This document shows positions 1-10,651 of a stretch of DNA of 64,000 nt, piece by piece. This DNA is from Aaosphaeria pasadenensis (Eukaryota > Ascomycota > Dothideomycetes > Pleosporales). A program made the translations under genes and the position numbers. Position 1 is the first letter of the stretch. Each line of letters begins with the position of its first letter. Where the stretch lies: NCBI GenBank assembly GCA_022813625.1, contig JAKLMB010000026.1, positions 378,983-442,982 on the forward strand, written 5' to 3'. Below the pieces are notes generated by a model. That model searched no databases and was not told the DNA's origin. It was given only the letters and a program-made list of their open reading frames with translations.

Positions 1-285
1 AACCAGCAGCAGCCGTTGGAGCCCACAATCGATCCATACCTGCTTAACCAGCAGCAGCCGTTGGAGCCCACAATGAATCCATACCTGCTCAACCAGCAGC
101 AGCCGTTGGAGCCCACAATCGATCCATACCTGCTCAACCAGCAGGAGCCGTCGGAGCCCACAATCGAACCATACCTGCTCAACCAGCAGCAGCCGTTGAT
201 GCCCACAATGAATCCATACCTGCTCAACCAGCAGCAGTCGTCGGAGCCCACAATGAATCCATACGTGCTTAACCAGCAGCAGCCG
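1..285 (+). repeat. 45-bp coding minisatellite
   Basis: Six consecutive 45-bp units begin at 16, 61, 106, 151, 196 and 241, with a partial unit at the window edge. The period is a multiple of three, so copy-number change keeps the reading frame. The array continues to the left out of view. Confidence 0.9.
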
Positions 286-633
286 TTGGAACAGTTGAAC
301 CTGGAACATGCGACTGGTTTGGAGGGCCCACCCCGCTTACTCTCTCCATTTCAGTCGCGGTGGGCGCCACCAGCAGCTATGCAACCGGCCCACTCAGCTA
401 CTGGCCTCGATGCTTTCCCGGGTCGCAAAAGGTCCCTGGATGCTGTGGATTCACCCTGGACCCAATTCAATGGCCCTATTCCATCTCTCGACCCATCTCC
501 CTATGATCGGAACGCTGAAGTACCCGATTCGCCCAACAAGAGACAGCGTCTTGAGCCTGCTCCATCCTTCCCACCTCTATATGAGGGATACCAACCAAAC
601 CCCCTCCGGTCCGATCATTGCGATGAGGAGTGA
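1..633 (+). CDS. 3' end of a protein with 15-residue tandem repeats (partial)
   Basis: The frame is open to the left edge, so the true start lies outside the window. The visible 210 residues begin with a tandem array whose unit is 15 residues (EPTIDPYLLNQQQPL and variants), about six full copies. A proline- and serine-rich tail follows, ending with a basic patch (NKRQRLEP) that could be a nuclear localisation signal. The stop is TGA at 631-633. I do not recognise the family. The copies differ by a few substitutions (ID/MN/IE, L to V, Q to E), so the array is old enough to have diverged yet has kept its frame. A function is not inferable; a nuclear or low-complexity scaffold role would be a guess. 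Confidence 0.6.
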   Translation, partial: NQQQPLEPTIDPYLLNQQQPLEPTMNPYLLNQQQPLEPTIDPYLLNQQEPSEPTIEPYLLNQQQPLMPTMNPYLLNQQQSSEPTMNPYVLNQQQPLEQLNLEHATGLEGPPRLLSPFQSRWAPPAAMQPAHSATGLDAFPGRKRSLDAVDSPWTQFNGPIPSLDPSPYDRNAEVPDSPNKRQRLEPAPSFPPLYEGYQPNPLRSDHCDEE

Positions 634-2939
634 TTCAAACTTTCTCGGCCGTGTCACTATCGTCTGCCCTGTTGGCATTTCTTTTTCTCTTCGGATATGA
701 ATTTGTAACCGATGATGGATCATGATTATCATATTACGAATCTCAGCTCACAGCTCACGGCCTTTGATATTTTAGGGTATGGAAAATAACAAAAGGTATA
801 GTAGTCTAGGTTACTCCCCCTTTCTTTCATTTATCCATCTTCGGTAGTGTCAATGACAAAAATTATTCAATCATCAATCAGTGCTTATTCACAATGACAA
901 TGAGTGCAGTGTGATTTCTTCGACTTGTTTATCCGCATTCTGATCAATGTTCTGCAAACTTCTTCTTCCAATGGTTGCATACCAATTTCCACCGGTATAT
1001 GCTTACAATTCTTTGAGGCGCATGGATGTAACAAGGCGTGATCCTCTTAGGTGTCCAAGCGACGTCGTGAGGATGACTTCTAGGATGATTTCGGTACGAG
1101 TAAACGAGCGGACGAATCGTAGTTGTTGGAATCTCTCGACTCGAACTACGATTTGACAGCAGCAAAGATGTATGGTCTGCAACCGTCAGAATCCTCATCA
1201 GCGCTGCTACAAACATTCCGCGCACATTCTTCTGATTTGGAACCAAGGAGCGCTCGCATTTGCCTATCCGCCAAAAAAGAAGGCAAAATCTGCGAGAAAG
1301 GCCCTTGCCGCTTGTACAGAGCAACTATACGTTGTTCATGCTCATCACACTTGCGAGGTTACACGATTCCTGGCTTTGACCAACGACTCGCTCGGGGTCA
1401 AACCGGAAGGACCCAATTCCTTGATTTCATATGCGCACACTGTGCAGTGCAGGCAACCAAACGAATAGATATCGCGGGACAGCACAACTATGCCAGAGCG
1501 CAACCCCACTCCGTGAAGCCAATCATCTACATCCCGCCGTGAGACGACCCCAGCTTGCATTGTTGTACTCCCTAACCTAGCTGCCAAATCTACCCAAAAG
1601 AATGACTCGCACGCCCTTTGCCCTGAACTAGAATGACACCATTTTTTCCGATCACTTCTGGCGTCGAATCTTCAAAGGGCGTATGTGTGCTTGGGCTTTG
1701 GGGCGCCGGGAACTCTTCCCCCCCCCCCACTCACTCACTCCGCAGGCGCAGCGTCAGAGTAGAGCACATTTCCGCATCGAGATGATGTACGACCTCCTAC
1801 GAACGAGGTACTTCATCCTTCCCACGTAGAGGAGGAAACCTGCGACATACCAAACGAGAGGAACCTGAACCACCGCTAAGTTCAGGGTATGCATATTCAG
1901 GATTATGCACGGAGGGTGTATGTACATACACTGCGCGTCCAGCTGCATGGCTCTTACCCAGGGTGCTGATTAGATGTAGTCCAGACATCCCGGCCGCATA
2001 GGATGCAGGAATTCAAGGCAGGCAAACAGAAGTTTGCAGTACGTCGGAGCTCCATGCAACCATTCTTGCGGGTTGCAGTCCAGGTCCACAACTCTTGCAC
2101 AATGAGTGATTACCGAACTCATACTAGATTTGCTAGGTAAGGCGCTCCTCTGTAGGAAAGACAGATACGGAGTGCGGAGTACATGTATGCGCCTTTGATA
2201 ATGACCAAAATCATGGCTTCTTCCACTTTGGGATTCCCCATGCTCCTATCGAGCTGTCAGATACCTCAGGGCTGCTCTTGCTTTCCCGACAAATCTTGAG
2301 ATCACGATCAATTCACCCATCCCTGACATTAGCGTAACATTGTCTAAGTTGCCTCGTAGTACGCTTATGATTCAAGGCTTCGATCTGTACGGAGTGCGCT
2401 CGCTATCTCCACTGTCGTGTCATGTCACAATCAGTCGGAACAGCTACCAGAATGTTGAATTGCCGCCCCAAGCTATTCGATATTCCTCAAATCAATAACG
2501 GTGCGACCCACCTGCGGTCCGTTGAATGACATCTTCGTAGATCAGTTTACACGGTGATCCTTTATTGGATAGAGGCATGCACAGCGCTCCGCACGTACTG
2601 AAGCAAACAACCGGTGCAGAATACGGAGTGTTCTTCCTGAACATCGACCCATCAGTGGTACCCAACTGGCCACCACATCACATTGCATGTCATACTGTTT
2701 GGCCGTCCGCATGGGTTTCCACTTGGGGCAGTAGTCAGAGTTTCACGAGACCTAGCCAGGATGAAGACAACTCACCGGATGGTGCAACGTCTAGACTTGG
2801 ATGAGTGTAACACAGTCGCGGGAAGGTATACGAGTATGCGACCATGAGCGTGGTACGGCCCGTCGCGGCTGTACATGACCAAGTTCAACGGCCTGTTACC
2901 ACCCCAGCGAAAGTTTTGAAACTTGGTTAAGTCATTCGC

Positions 2940-2962
2940 GGGGTTGGGGGGGTGGGGGGTGG
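2940..2962 (+). other. G-rich block, potential G-quadruplex
   Basis: Runs of 4, 7 and 6 guanines are separated by one or two thymines, followed by GG. The seven-G run can supply two tracts, so four tracts of at least three guanines with very short loops are available. Folding is inferred only. Confidence 0.5.
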
Positions 2963-3119
2963 ATGGACTGAGTAAAACTTCCCGGTTCCGCGATGGTGTT
3001 GCACCTGTCGGAGCCAGTGAGGCTGGTGGAACAAGGCTGCACAAGTTATCGTTGTGCTTCAAGCTCTCATGTTGTGTAGTTCATGCGTAAGTTCCACAAG
3101 CCAGCGCTTGCATGGTGTA

Positions 3120-3236
3120 CTCTGCCTGTTTCTCATAGCGAACACCCGCCCGTTGCGCTCTGCCTGTTTCTCATAGCAAACACCAGCCCGCCCGTTGCGC
3201 TCTGCCTGTTTTTCACAGTGAACACCCGCCGTTGCG
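3120..3236 (+). repeat. three tandem copies of a 38-42 bp unit
   Basis: Units start at about 3120, 3158 and 3200, each opening with CTCTGCCTGTTT and closing with a CCGTTGCG-like end. They differ by small substitutions and a 4-bp insertion in the middle copy. No coding role is seen. Confidence 0.7.
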
Positions 3237-3950
3237 GTTTACCAACTTGCAGCGCTATTTCCGCACTAGTAGTAACCTTGAACTGCGATACCGTCATCTC
3301 TTGCACATTGCGCGCTCAAGTCCGATTCTAACTATAATCTTCTAATAACGTTGTCCACCGATGGATCCTGCTACCTGCTAAGCGATTCTTACCAGCCTCG
3401 CAATGTTGGGCACTACACCTCGCAATAACATGACTTAGAAGTGGAAGAGGGAGGGAGCAATGGATTGTACGGAGTGCGTACTGTGTTGTATGTGCAATTG
3501 CGCACCCTAGTAGTAAGATTGAACCCCCCAGCCATTAATTATTGTATCCGATTCTTATCTCATTCAAGGTCGTCTTCCATCCTCATTCCTTTGCCAAGGC
3601 AATTCTATGAGATTGTGGCGTGCAAGTGACGAGCATCAATTCTCCATTATTCCTCTGTCTTCACCTGAGCTTCCTGGATTGTTCAAGTTCCTTGCAATTT
3701 AATCTCGTGTCTATCGGCGGGACCGAGCGATTATCGGTAATATACACACAGTATATAGTTATCTACCTGGACAGCCAAGAAGACGCCGCTCTTGGTAGCG
3801 ATCTCTTCCTGGATACGCTCACAATGCGATGACTGATTGGGAAGGTCGGAGGTTAGTCAGGGCGTCGCCCAGCACGCGTAAATCCAATGATCATGATTTC
3901 AACTTCCTATTCTTCACAAGCGTTGTCTTCTACTTGAGTTGGAACATGCG

Positions 3951-3960
3951 TATATAGAAA
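3951..3960 (+). promoter_or_regulatory. TATA-like element upstream of the carboxypeptidase gene
   Basis: TATATAGAAA lies 96 bp before the chosen ATG at 4047, a plausible TATA position. It lies inside the upstream in-frame extension of the open frame, which supports the downstream start. Confidence 0.35.
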
Positions 3961-4046
3961 AGATCAAAGACTCTGTCTCCATCCCAACAATCGTGCCTGC
4001 TTTCTTGTTCCGATTGTACCATTGTCGCGACCGTGCCAGCGTCAAA

Positions 4047-5504
4047 ATGAAGGTATCGACCATTCTCGGCCTTCTGCCAGGCTGCGCTTTGGCCTCGGAT
4101 TTCCTGAGTGTAGCTCTGTATGCCAAGGACCCCAGTCATCTATACAATGTCATTCGAAGCAACAGTCAGCTCGACTATGGCTGCAAACCAGTTGTATTAC
4201 GTTCACAAGAGGAGCACAAGCTGCATGCAATTGTCTCCCCCGAGCAACTGCAGCATTTGAAACGAAGTCTCAGTTCCGAGGTTCGCATAGACACGCTCAA
4301 CCATTTCAACAAAAGGGAAGAGGAATATGCACCAATTGGATCCGGTGATCGTTTCAAGGGCGGGAAAATTGCTCCGAGGGGACTGGGATCACGCAAGCCG
4401 GGTGAATCTGCTGACATTGGCCCTATCTTGAACCTTGACGAGGTACACTCGGCGTTGAAGGGACTTGAAAAAGAATATGGCATCGAGCTTTTCACTGCCC
4501 CTCACAAAACGTACGAAGGTCGTGAAGTGTATGGAGCTGCCGTCAACAAGGCGGAGAAGATTAAAAAGGACAAACAACACATATACTTCACATCCGGAAT
4601 CCATGCTCGAGAGCGTGGTGGTCCAGACAATCTCATCTACTTCGTCAGCGATCTCCTTTGGGCGAACAAGCATCGAAAAGGTCTTACCTACGGAAACAAG
4701 ACGTTTACAAACACCCAAGTCAAGAAAGCCCTTGGTGCTGGCATCGTATTCATTCCTTTGACGAATCCCGATGGCGTAGCGCACGACCAGAAAAACAGCA
4801 ACCTCTGGAGGAAGAACAGAAATCCGAAAAGCGCCGTCGCGACTGATCCTCGCTCTGTTGGCGTGGATCTAAACCGAAACTTTGACTTCCTTTGGAACTA
4901 TACTTTGCACTTCGATCCCAGCGTGGAACCGGCGTCAGACAACTCTTCTTCTGAGGCTTTTTACGGCACGGGTCCTTTCTCAGAGCCAGAGACTCGAAAC
5001 ATCAAATGGGTCTATGACATTTTCCCTAAGATCCGTTGGTTCATCGACGTACATTCCGCAGTGGGTACTTTGCTCTACTCATGGGGTGATGATATCAACC
5101 AGGCGGTTGATCCCGAGCAGAACTTGTTCAACCCTGAGTTTGATGGAAAGAGAGGCGTGGTCGAGGACTCTGTCTATCGGGAATACATTGACGAGGAAGA
5201 CTGGTACAATATAGCTCTTCAAGCCAATCTCACCACAGATGCAATGGTAGCCGCAGGGGGCCGTGCGTATGCCCCTTCCCAGGCTGTCGGCCTCTATCCA
5301 ACAAGTGGGGCGAGTGACGACTATTCTTTTAGCAGATGGCATAAGGACAAGAGTGTTAACAAGGTGTACGGATATACCATGGAGTTCGGATATCCGACAA
5401 ACTTTTACCCGACGACCAATGAGTATTTGAACAACATCATTGATACGAATGCAGGATTCCTGGAATATATCTTGACAGCAATCGAGATTGGCCTCAAGGA
5501 TTAG
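4047..5504 (+). CDS. secreted zinc metallocarboxypeptidase, family M14
   Basis: Predicted to remove C-terminal residues from peptides, outside the cell or in the secretory system. The single uninterrupted exon encodes 485 residues. The frame is open further upstream, but Met at 4047 begins a classic signal peptide (MKVSTILGLLPGCALA), so that start is chosen. A propeptide of about 120 residues follows. The catalytic domain shows the M14 zinc ligands: H186 and E189 in GIHARERGG and H336 in IDVHSA. The substrate-binding DLNRNFD segment and the catalytic glutamate E446 in YTMEFGYP are also present. All key residues are intact, so it is probably active. A vacuolar rather than extracellular enzyme is possible. 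It stands alone in its region. Confidence 0.88.
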   Translation: MKVSTILGLLPGCALASDFLSVALYAKDPSHLYNVIRSNSQLDYGCKPVVLRSQEEHKLHAIVSPEQLQHLKRSLSSEVRIDTLNHFNKREEEYAPIGSGDRFKGGKIAPRGLGSRKPGESADIGPILNLDEVHSALKGLEKEYGIELFTAPHKTYEGREVYGAAVNKAEKIKKDKQHIYFTSGIHARERGGPDNLIYFVSDLLWANKHRKGLTYGNKTFTNTQVKKALGAGIVFIPLTNPDGVAHDQKNSNLWRKNRNPKSAVATDPRSVGVDLNRNFDFLWNYTLHFDPSVEPASDNSSSEAFYGTGPFSEPETRNIKWVYDIFPKIRWFIDVHSAVGTLLYSWGDDINQAVDPEQNLFNPEFDGKRGVVEDSVYREYIDEEDWYNIALQANLTTDAMVAAGGRAYAPSQAVGLYPTSGASDDYSFSRWHKDKSVNKVYGYTMEFGYPTNFYPTTNEYLNNIIDTNAGFLEYILTAIEIGLKD

Positions 5505-6686
5505 AAGTTCACTGTAGTACTGTAGCATCAGAACTTAGTTGTCATCAATAGATGAACTCAGTTCATTCCGAGATCTTCCATTCCGCTAATTTTCCTTATC
5601 TCTGATGTGCCTTTAGACGAGATGCACTGACTAGAAGATTCTTCGAATGATGAGGTACGGGAACGCTGGGTTTGGTGTCGGTTGATTATTCGAGTAGTCG
5701 ATATAGACACAGGATCGACTGAAGTGTGAGGTAAAATATGAGGTTGGCAAAGGGGATCGAAACTCCCGTAGGTGGGGGAGAAAGGTCCTTATATAGTAGT
5801 GAATGGCATACGGGCATAGACGGGCATTGCACGTGAACTTTCTCCATTCTATCTGATCCTATCAATCAACTGTTGTAAAAATCAGCTGACGCTGTATGAC
5901 CAGAAAATCTGCACAAAACAACATTGAAATATATTAGAAGCTGTAGAAAGCAATATGAAATAGAAGGGAAGATATATATTCTCTAAATATGTTATCTTTC
6001 TATTTGATTCAAGGAAGTGCAGGGCGATTGATAGCATAGCAAGGGTTCATGACGAATTCCGACCTTGAAGAGATTTCACGGAATGTTTAGTTACAGATAC
6101 ATCCAGCAGCAAATAGCGATTCCATACGCGAGGGATGGTAGAGTTTCCAACACAGGGTAAAAAGCCTCTCGATGGGGTACTGAAAGAATGCCGCATACTT
6201 GAATTTTCAAAGCTCAGTGGCATTGGACAATGATCATCCAAACGGCCCCAACTGATAGTAAAACCTTGAACTGAGATGGGGAGAAGAGGTAGTGAACAAT
6301 GCTTCGACTCTTCGAAATGGAGCAGTTGAGAACTGATTTCAAGTGACCAGCTTATTGCGTACGTACAGAGTACCACTCCGGAGTTGCAGCTATCGCAGCC
6401 TTTGTAAACCTGACCTACACAGCTTTGGAGAAAAACAAAGAGACTTTTAAGAATAAACATCTACTTGGCTGAGCTCTGAAAATAAAGCGTGGGAAAAGGT
6501 CTCGTGGGCAAAGTGGAAATTATTACAGGCGTCATATCGAAGTTGAAAGTAAGTTGGTTGTAGCACCGCGTATGCCCGCCCGCCTGACCAAGTTCGAGCT
6601 TGACGTCATTCGTACCATGAATCATAAAACAACCCTCGAATCCGGCTAGGAGGAAGCCATTCACAACGCAAGACAACAATTCGGAG
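5505..6686. other. intergenic, nothing recognised
   Basis: AT-rich spacer of about 1.2 kb between the carboxypeptidase stop and the glycine-zipper gene. Short open frames here (the longest about 137 codons on the minus strand) show no family features. It presumably contains the 3' end of the first gene and the promoter of the second. Confidence 0.5.
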
Positions 6687-7397
6687 ATGTCTTCGGACGA
6701 CCAAGCAACAGCTGGCGCGGACCCAGAACAAATCCAAAAACTTCCAGATGAAGACCGTCTCAAGCAAGCCGCGGATTCGGCGCAGAAAGCGCTAGCCGCC
6801 CATAGTACGGCACAGAGCCTAATGAATGCGGCGGATGCCGTGAAAGACCCCAAGAAAAGGGAAAAGATGCTCAAAGATGCCTATGAAAAGGAAATCGAGG
6901 CACACGGAAATAGCAAAAAGGCTCGAATGCTCCAAAGCGGAGCCTTCCAAGGCGGAGTTGGTGGAGCTGGCATTGGTGGAGCCGTAGGAGTTGGAGTAGG
7001 GACTGTCGTAGGAACTTTGGTAGGGGGAATCACGGCGATACCAACGACTGGACTCGGAGCGCTTGTAGGCAGTGGAGTCGGGGCTGTCCATGGACCTTTC
7101 ATCAAACTCACAGGTGGCGACAAACAAAAAGGCGAACCCGAAGGCGAACATCGTGAGGAGGGATCCAACAACGAGGACCAGAAGGGCGAGAGAAACCAAG
7201 AGTTCGACCCAGAGGCAGAAGATTCGGTGCCAGATCCCGAAGCCTTGCGCAAGGTTGCCGACGCCGTCGCGCAGGCGAAGGCAGAATCTGGACGCAACCA
7301 GGAGAAGGAAAACTCGGATCCTCAGAGTACGACAAAAGCGAAGAAGAAACCTAGGAAGTTGGAGATCAGGTCGAATCAGCAGGCATCACAGACGTGA
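6687..7397 (+). CDS. glycine-zipper protein of unknown function
   Basis: A single-exon frame of 236 residues starting at the first in-frame ATG. Residues 1-85 are charged and helical-looking. Residues about 88-140 form a glycine-rich hydrophobic stretch with many GxxxG-type spacings (GGVGGAGIGGAVGVGVG and further repeats) that could insert in or associate with membranes as two helices. The C-terminal 100 residues are highly charged, acidic then basic, and look disordered. No catalytic motif is visible. The glycine-zipper pattern resembles stress-related or lysozyme-inhibitor-like membrane segments in other organisms, but I cannot assign it to a named family. Confidence 0.6.
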   Translation: MSSDDQATAGADPEQIQKLPDEDRLKQAADSAQKALAAHSTAQSLMNAADAVKDPKKREKMLKDAYEKEIEAHGNSKKARMLQSGAFQGGVGGAGIGGAVGVGVGTVVGTLVGGITAIPTTGLGALVGSGVGAVHGPFIKLTGGDKQKGEPEGEHREEGSNNEDQKGERNQEFDPEAEDSVPDPEALRKVADAVAQAKAESGRNQEKENSDPQSTTKAKKKPRKLEIRSNQQASQT

Positions 7398-7959
7398 CAG
7401 ATGGAGTCTCGCATAAACCATACGAAGCGGCAATTACGAAGAATGACATAAACACTCAATGAGCATCGCATAGCAGGCACTACATGTATGAACTGCATAG
7501 GAGCAACTTCTGGGTGATTATATTTGGCCCGTAAAGCACAGTCTGGCGAATTGCTCACTTTGACCAGCGCTTAGGGAGGTCTGCAGGTTTTGAAGCTCCC
7601 ATCAACCAATTGGATTTCTTTTTATATCTCGGCATACGAAATCGAACTTGTTCCGCATATATAGGTATCAAGCAAGCAGGGCATAATAGCATATGTGTTT
7701 TTCTCTATCGCAAACTTCCATATCTTGTTCTATGTTCATTGATTAAGATTATTGTCAGAAATAAGAGTGTTTGTTACCCTCCTAATACACTTTCCAATGA
7801 AATGATTCAAAATCGTAGAAGATGATTGTAGTAGCAGCTTTGAACTAAGAAGGTCGCTCTCCCTCAGTGCTTGTCTGTATTCCTGCCATTTTTATGTTCC
7901 AATTATTTCGAGTGATACTGAAACCAGAGTAGGTACCTTCGTACCATCCCTTGAATTTA
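7398..7959. other. convergent 3' intergenic spacer
   Basis: A 562-bp AT-rich spacer between the 3' ends of the glycine-zipper gene (plus) and the phosphodiesterase-like gene (minus). No gene or repeat is seen; it should hold both terminators. Confidence 0.5.
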
Positions 7960-9526
7960 TCACAGCTTCCAATTCACAGAAGCAACAGCGAACAAATCAT
8001 CAACCTACGCCTCTATCAGTATCGCATTTCGACTGAAAGCGGATGTCACTTACATTCAGTCGGTCAACTCCCTCATCCACGAGTTGTTGCCACTGGGATT
8101 GACTTGGTATGTCCCCTGAATGTGTCAATGAGTTTTGTTAGAAGTAAGATGTGTTGGAAATCTTACAGTATCTGACCGCAAAGCCCTTCTCGTGGCCGGC
8201 CTTGATTTGGTTTCTCATCTTCTGCAAATTACTCCCGGAAATTGTTCCAGACCCCAGCTGAACAGCATCCTTGAAACTAGCACTGGTGTAAAACGTATTT
8301 GAAGCATCGAAATTGGCCATGTCTTTATGGACTCTGGCGTCTACGAATATAGAGCGACCAGGATTCGTTGCAACATTCAAAGCTTTGGCAATTGGCGTTG
8401 GCACGTTACCATCTATAATAGCGTTCCCACTTCCAATCACTGTAACAAGGCCTTGTTTGAATCCGCCATTCCAAGTGCTCAAGTAGCCAGCAGATCGCAG
8501 AGGCTCAAGCGCTTTGACAAGTAGGTCCCACGTCTGGTCTGCGTTGCCTTTGAAATCAACGAGCACAAACAGGCCTTGACCAGGTTTTGCAGGAAAAACT
8601 GCGCCTCTTTCGTCAATCAACCTTTTTATAGGATTGATGTAAAGATTCTGTATTGTTGGTCCATTTGTCCCGGGATCCTCATGGCCGACCACAAGCTTGT
8701 CGCCTTTCGGCCAGATGTCGACCTCAACCCCAATGCAGCCAGCACTGAGAGCCGAATATAAAGCAGTGTCTCTAGTATAATCGTTGTGGCTATGACAGCG
8801 AATGGGAGTGATGTCATCGAAGGAATACGTGGGGAATGGCACAAGCGTTCTTCCTAACCCCCCATTTCCAAGTGATTGGAGTTCACCGTCTAATACGATA
8901 ATCTTGTCAACCGCATCAAAAGTTGGTGGAACTTTGTTTGCGATAGCGTGGTAAGATACATCATCTTTACCTACTTGCCATGTGCCGCCTTTTGTATCTT
9001 TATTGTCTTTACCATAGCATTTGCTGCCTTCGACCGACAGCTTCTTTAGGTAATCTTTGCAAGATTGTGCTGCAGTACGTGTAAGAGACGAGTATTTTTG
9101 TTGATTATGCAGCTTACAAGTGACGATGTGGTTCATTTCTCGCTTGTTATGGATCTCGAAGTAAACATAACCGTTTAACCCTGACGTTTGCGGGTTCCCT
9201 GAATTGAGCCATACCCTCGTGGCTAACGAAAGGTACTTTTGTGGTCCCACTGTATATCCCCCAGCCTTGTCACAGAATATATCGACAGCTGAATTGAAAC
9301 CAACACGAGCAAGTTGTCCAGCATTCGATTTGATGTCAGTCGTAGCCATCCATGCTGGACCACATGACGATATGTAATCTGCAGCCTGTACGACCAAGGT
9401 ATCATTGATAGGTGCTGCATTGACGAGCTTCACACGGTCAGAACTTTGCAAATTCGGGACTAATCAAGTGTTTCGTACTGTTAAAGTGGCAGCAAATGCA
9501 GCACATAATGAACATTTACTTATCAT
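7960..9526 (-). CDS. secreted AIM6-like PLC-type phosphodiesterase
   Basis: Four exons: 9526-9479, 9385-8167, 8115-8054 and 8004-7960, about 457 residues. The C-terminal half matches the AIM6 group of the PLC-like phosphodiesterase superfamily: HSHNDYTRDTALYSAL, GVEVDIW, VLVDFKGN and, after splicing, AVRYWDIP and EGVDRLNVDDL. The last two motifs appear only when two introns of 51 and 49 nt are removed, which supports that model. The N-terminal half is a separate cysteine-containing domain with YVYFEIHNK that I have seen only in secreted fungal proteins (from memory, unverified). The first exon is the weak point: it encodes a signal-peptide-like MISKCSLCAAFAATLT, but the first intron's acceptor was chosen only because it restores frame. 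The substrate is unknown; glycerophosphodiesters or phosphoinositides are possible. Confidence 0.75.
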
Positions 9527-10651
9527 GGTGACGGAGGAACTGGGACAACGGGTACAATGTGATGGAGAAACATGAGAAGTGAACGGGAAGAGGTATATTC
9601 TAGGATATGAAAGCGCTGTGGCTAATGTTTTACTAGATGATTGATTTGAACATCATCCTCGTCGAATGCGCGGGCATGCATGGAATCGATTTGACCATGC
9701 ATGCTTCCGCTCGTTGGACGCTGGCATCGCCAGGGGTTCTTTACCAATACTAAGAACTACACCGGAGAAGGAAGTCGATTACAATCTTGCCGCATGTAAA
9801 TGTCGAAGGCCTAGAACCATTGTGTGAAGACCAACGAATCACCTCCCCAAGTCTGCACATCAACTGTGCTCCCAACTCGTCTACAGATGCGGAGGACGAA
9901 ACCCATGGATTTTGAAAGGTAAGTCGCATTTAACCCTTGTTGAGTGAGTTCTGAATGTGTGTGTAAAGGCCAAATCGCATGTATTCAAGCCCAAACAATT
10001 ATACACGTGCGAATGGATGGCCTTGGGGCCAGAGCAAGTGTTGGTTCTTCCATGTTGAAATTAACCAACAGGGGTGACCCGTACTGCCAATTTATGTACG
10101 CGAGATAATGTTCTAGTTCCGGCCAATCGACTTCACACGTTGCTCACAAAACTAGCGACGGGCTGTATAATGGAGGTAATAAAGGGTCGAATATCAATCG
10201 GCGACTGACGAATCCTGTTTCTACCTGTTGCTCAAGGTGCTCGTATAGTTAAAGAGGGCGTTCACACTAGTTAGTCGAATCATAAGTATCTAGGTACATA
10301 GGATAGAAGGAACATAGCCTGTACTATTGGAGTCGAGTCAATATAACACAATCTCCAGTGGACAACGACCAGTTTGCATAAATAAGATCAAGGCCTTCTC
10401 TTTCTGTCTCAGAGCTCCAGGCACGAACGTCTAAGGTCCAGTTATAGTACGTGCAAAATCGCTTTCGACTAATCCTCGGGTTGAGAGGACGATCTTACGT
10501 TCATCTTCTTACAGTCTAAGGTGGCTCGAAGGAAATTATTCTGGGTATCTAATACATGTACAATAAGGGAAAGCTTCCACTACACTACAAAGCATGTCTC
10601 CTGTAGTATATCTGTGGGGTCCAAGGTTCATGAGCTTGTTCTGCTGAGCCC
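9527..10651. other. intergenic, nothing recognised
   Basis: A 1.1-kb spacer with no sizeable open frame on either strand. It must contain the promoter of the phosphodiesterase gene (minus) and the terminator of the Gemin2-like gene (minus). Confidence 0.5.

Larger units (their letters stand above)
634..4046. other. gene-poor intergenic stretch
   Basis: No protein family is recognisable in 3.4 kb. Open frames are short, overlapping and contradictory on both strands. It holds a C-run near 1720, several copies of a TACGGAGT word (about 2168, 2389, 2623, 3470), a G-rich block at 2940 and a threefold short repeat at 3120. The last few hundred bases are the promoter of the carboxypeptidase gene. 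Confidence 0.6.

Noticed and set aside
944..1587. Several overlapping frames of 70-140 codons on both strands
   Set aside because: They contradict each other, have no recognisable domain and no convincing intron signals linking them.
3939..4046. Upstream extension of the carboxypeptidase frame
   Set aside because: It would hide the signal peptide that begins at 4047 and contains the TATA-like element.
6047..6460. 137-codon minus-strand frame
   Set aside because: Isolated, cysteine- and serine-rich by chance composition, no family match and no clear start context.
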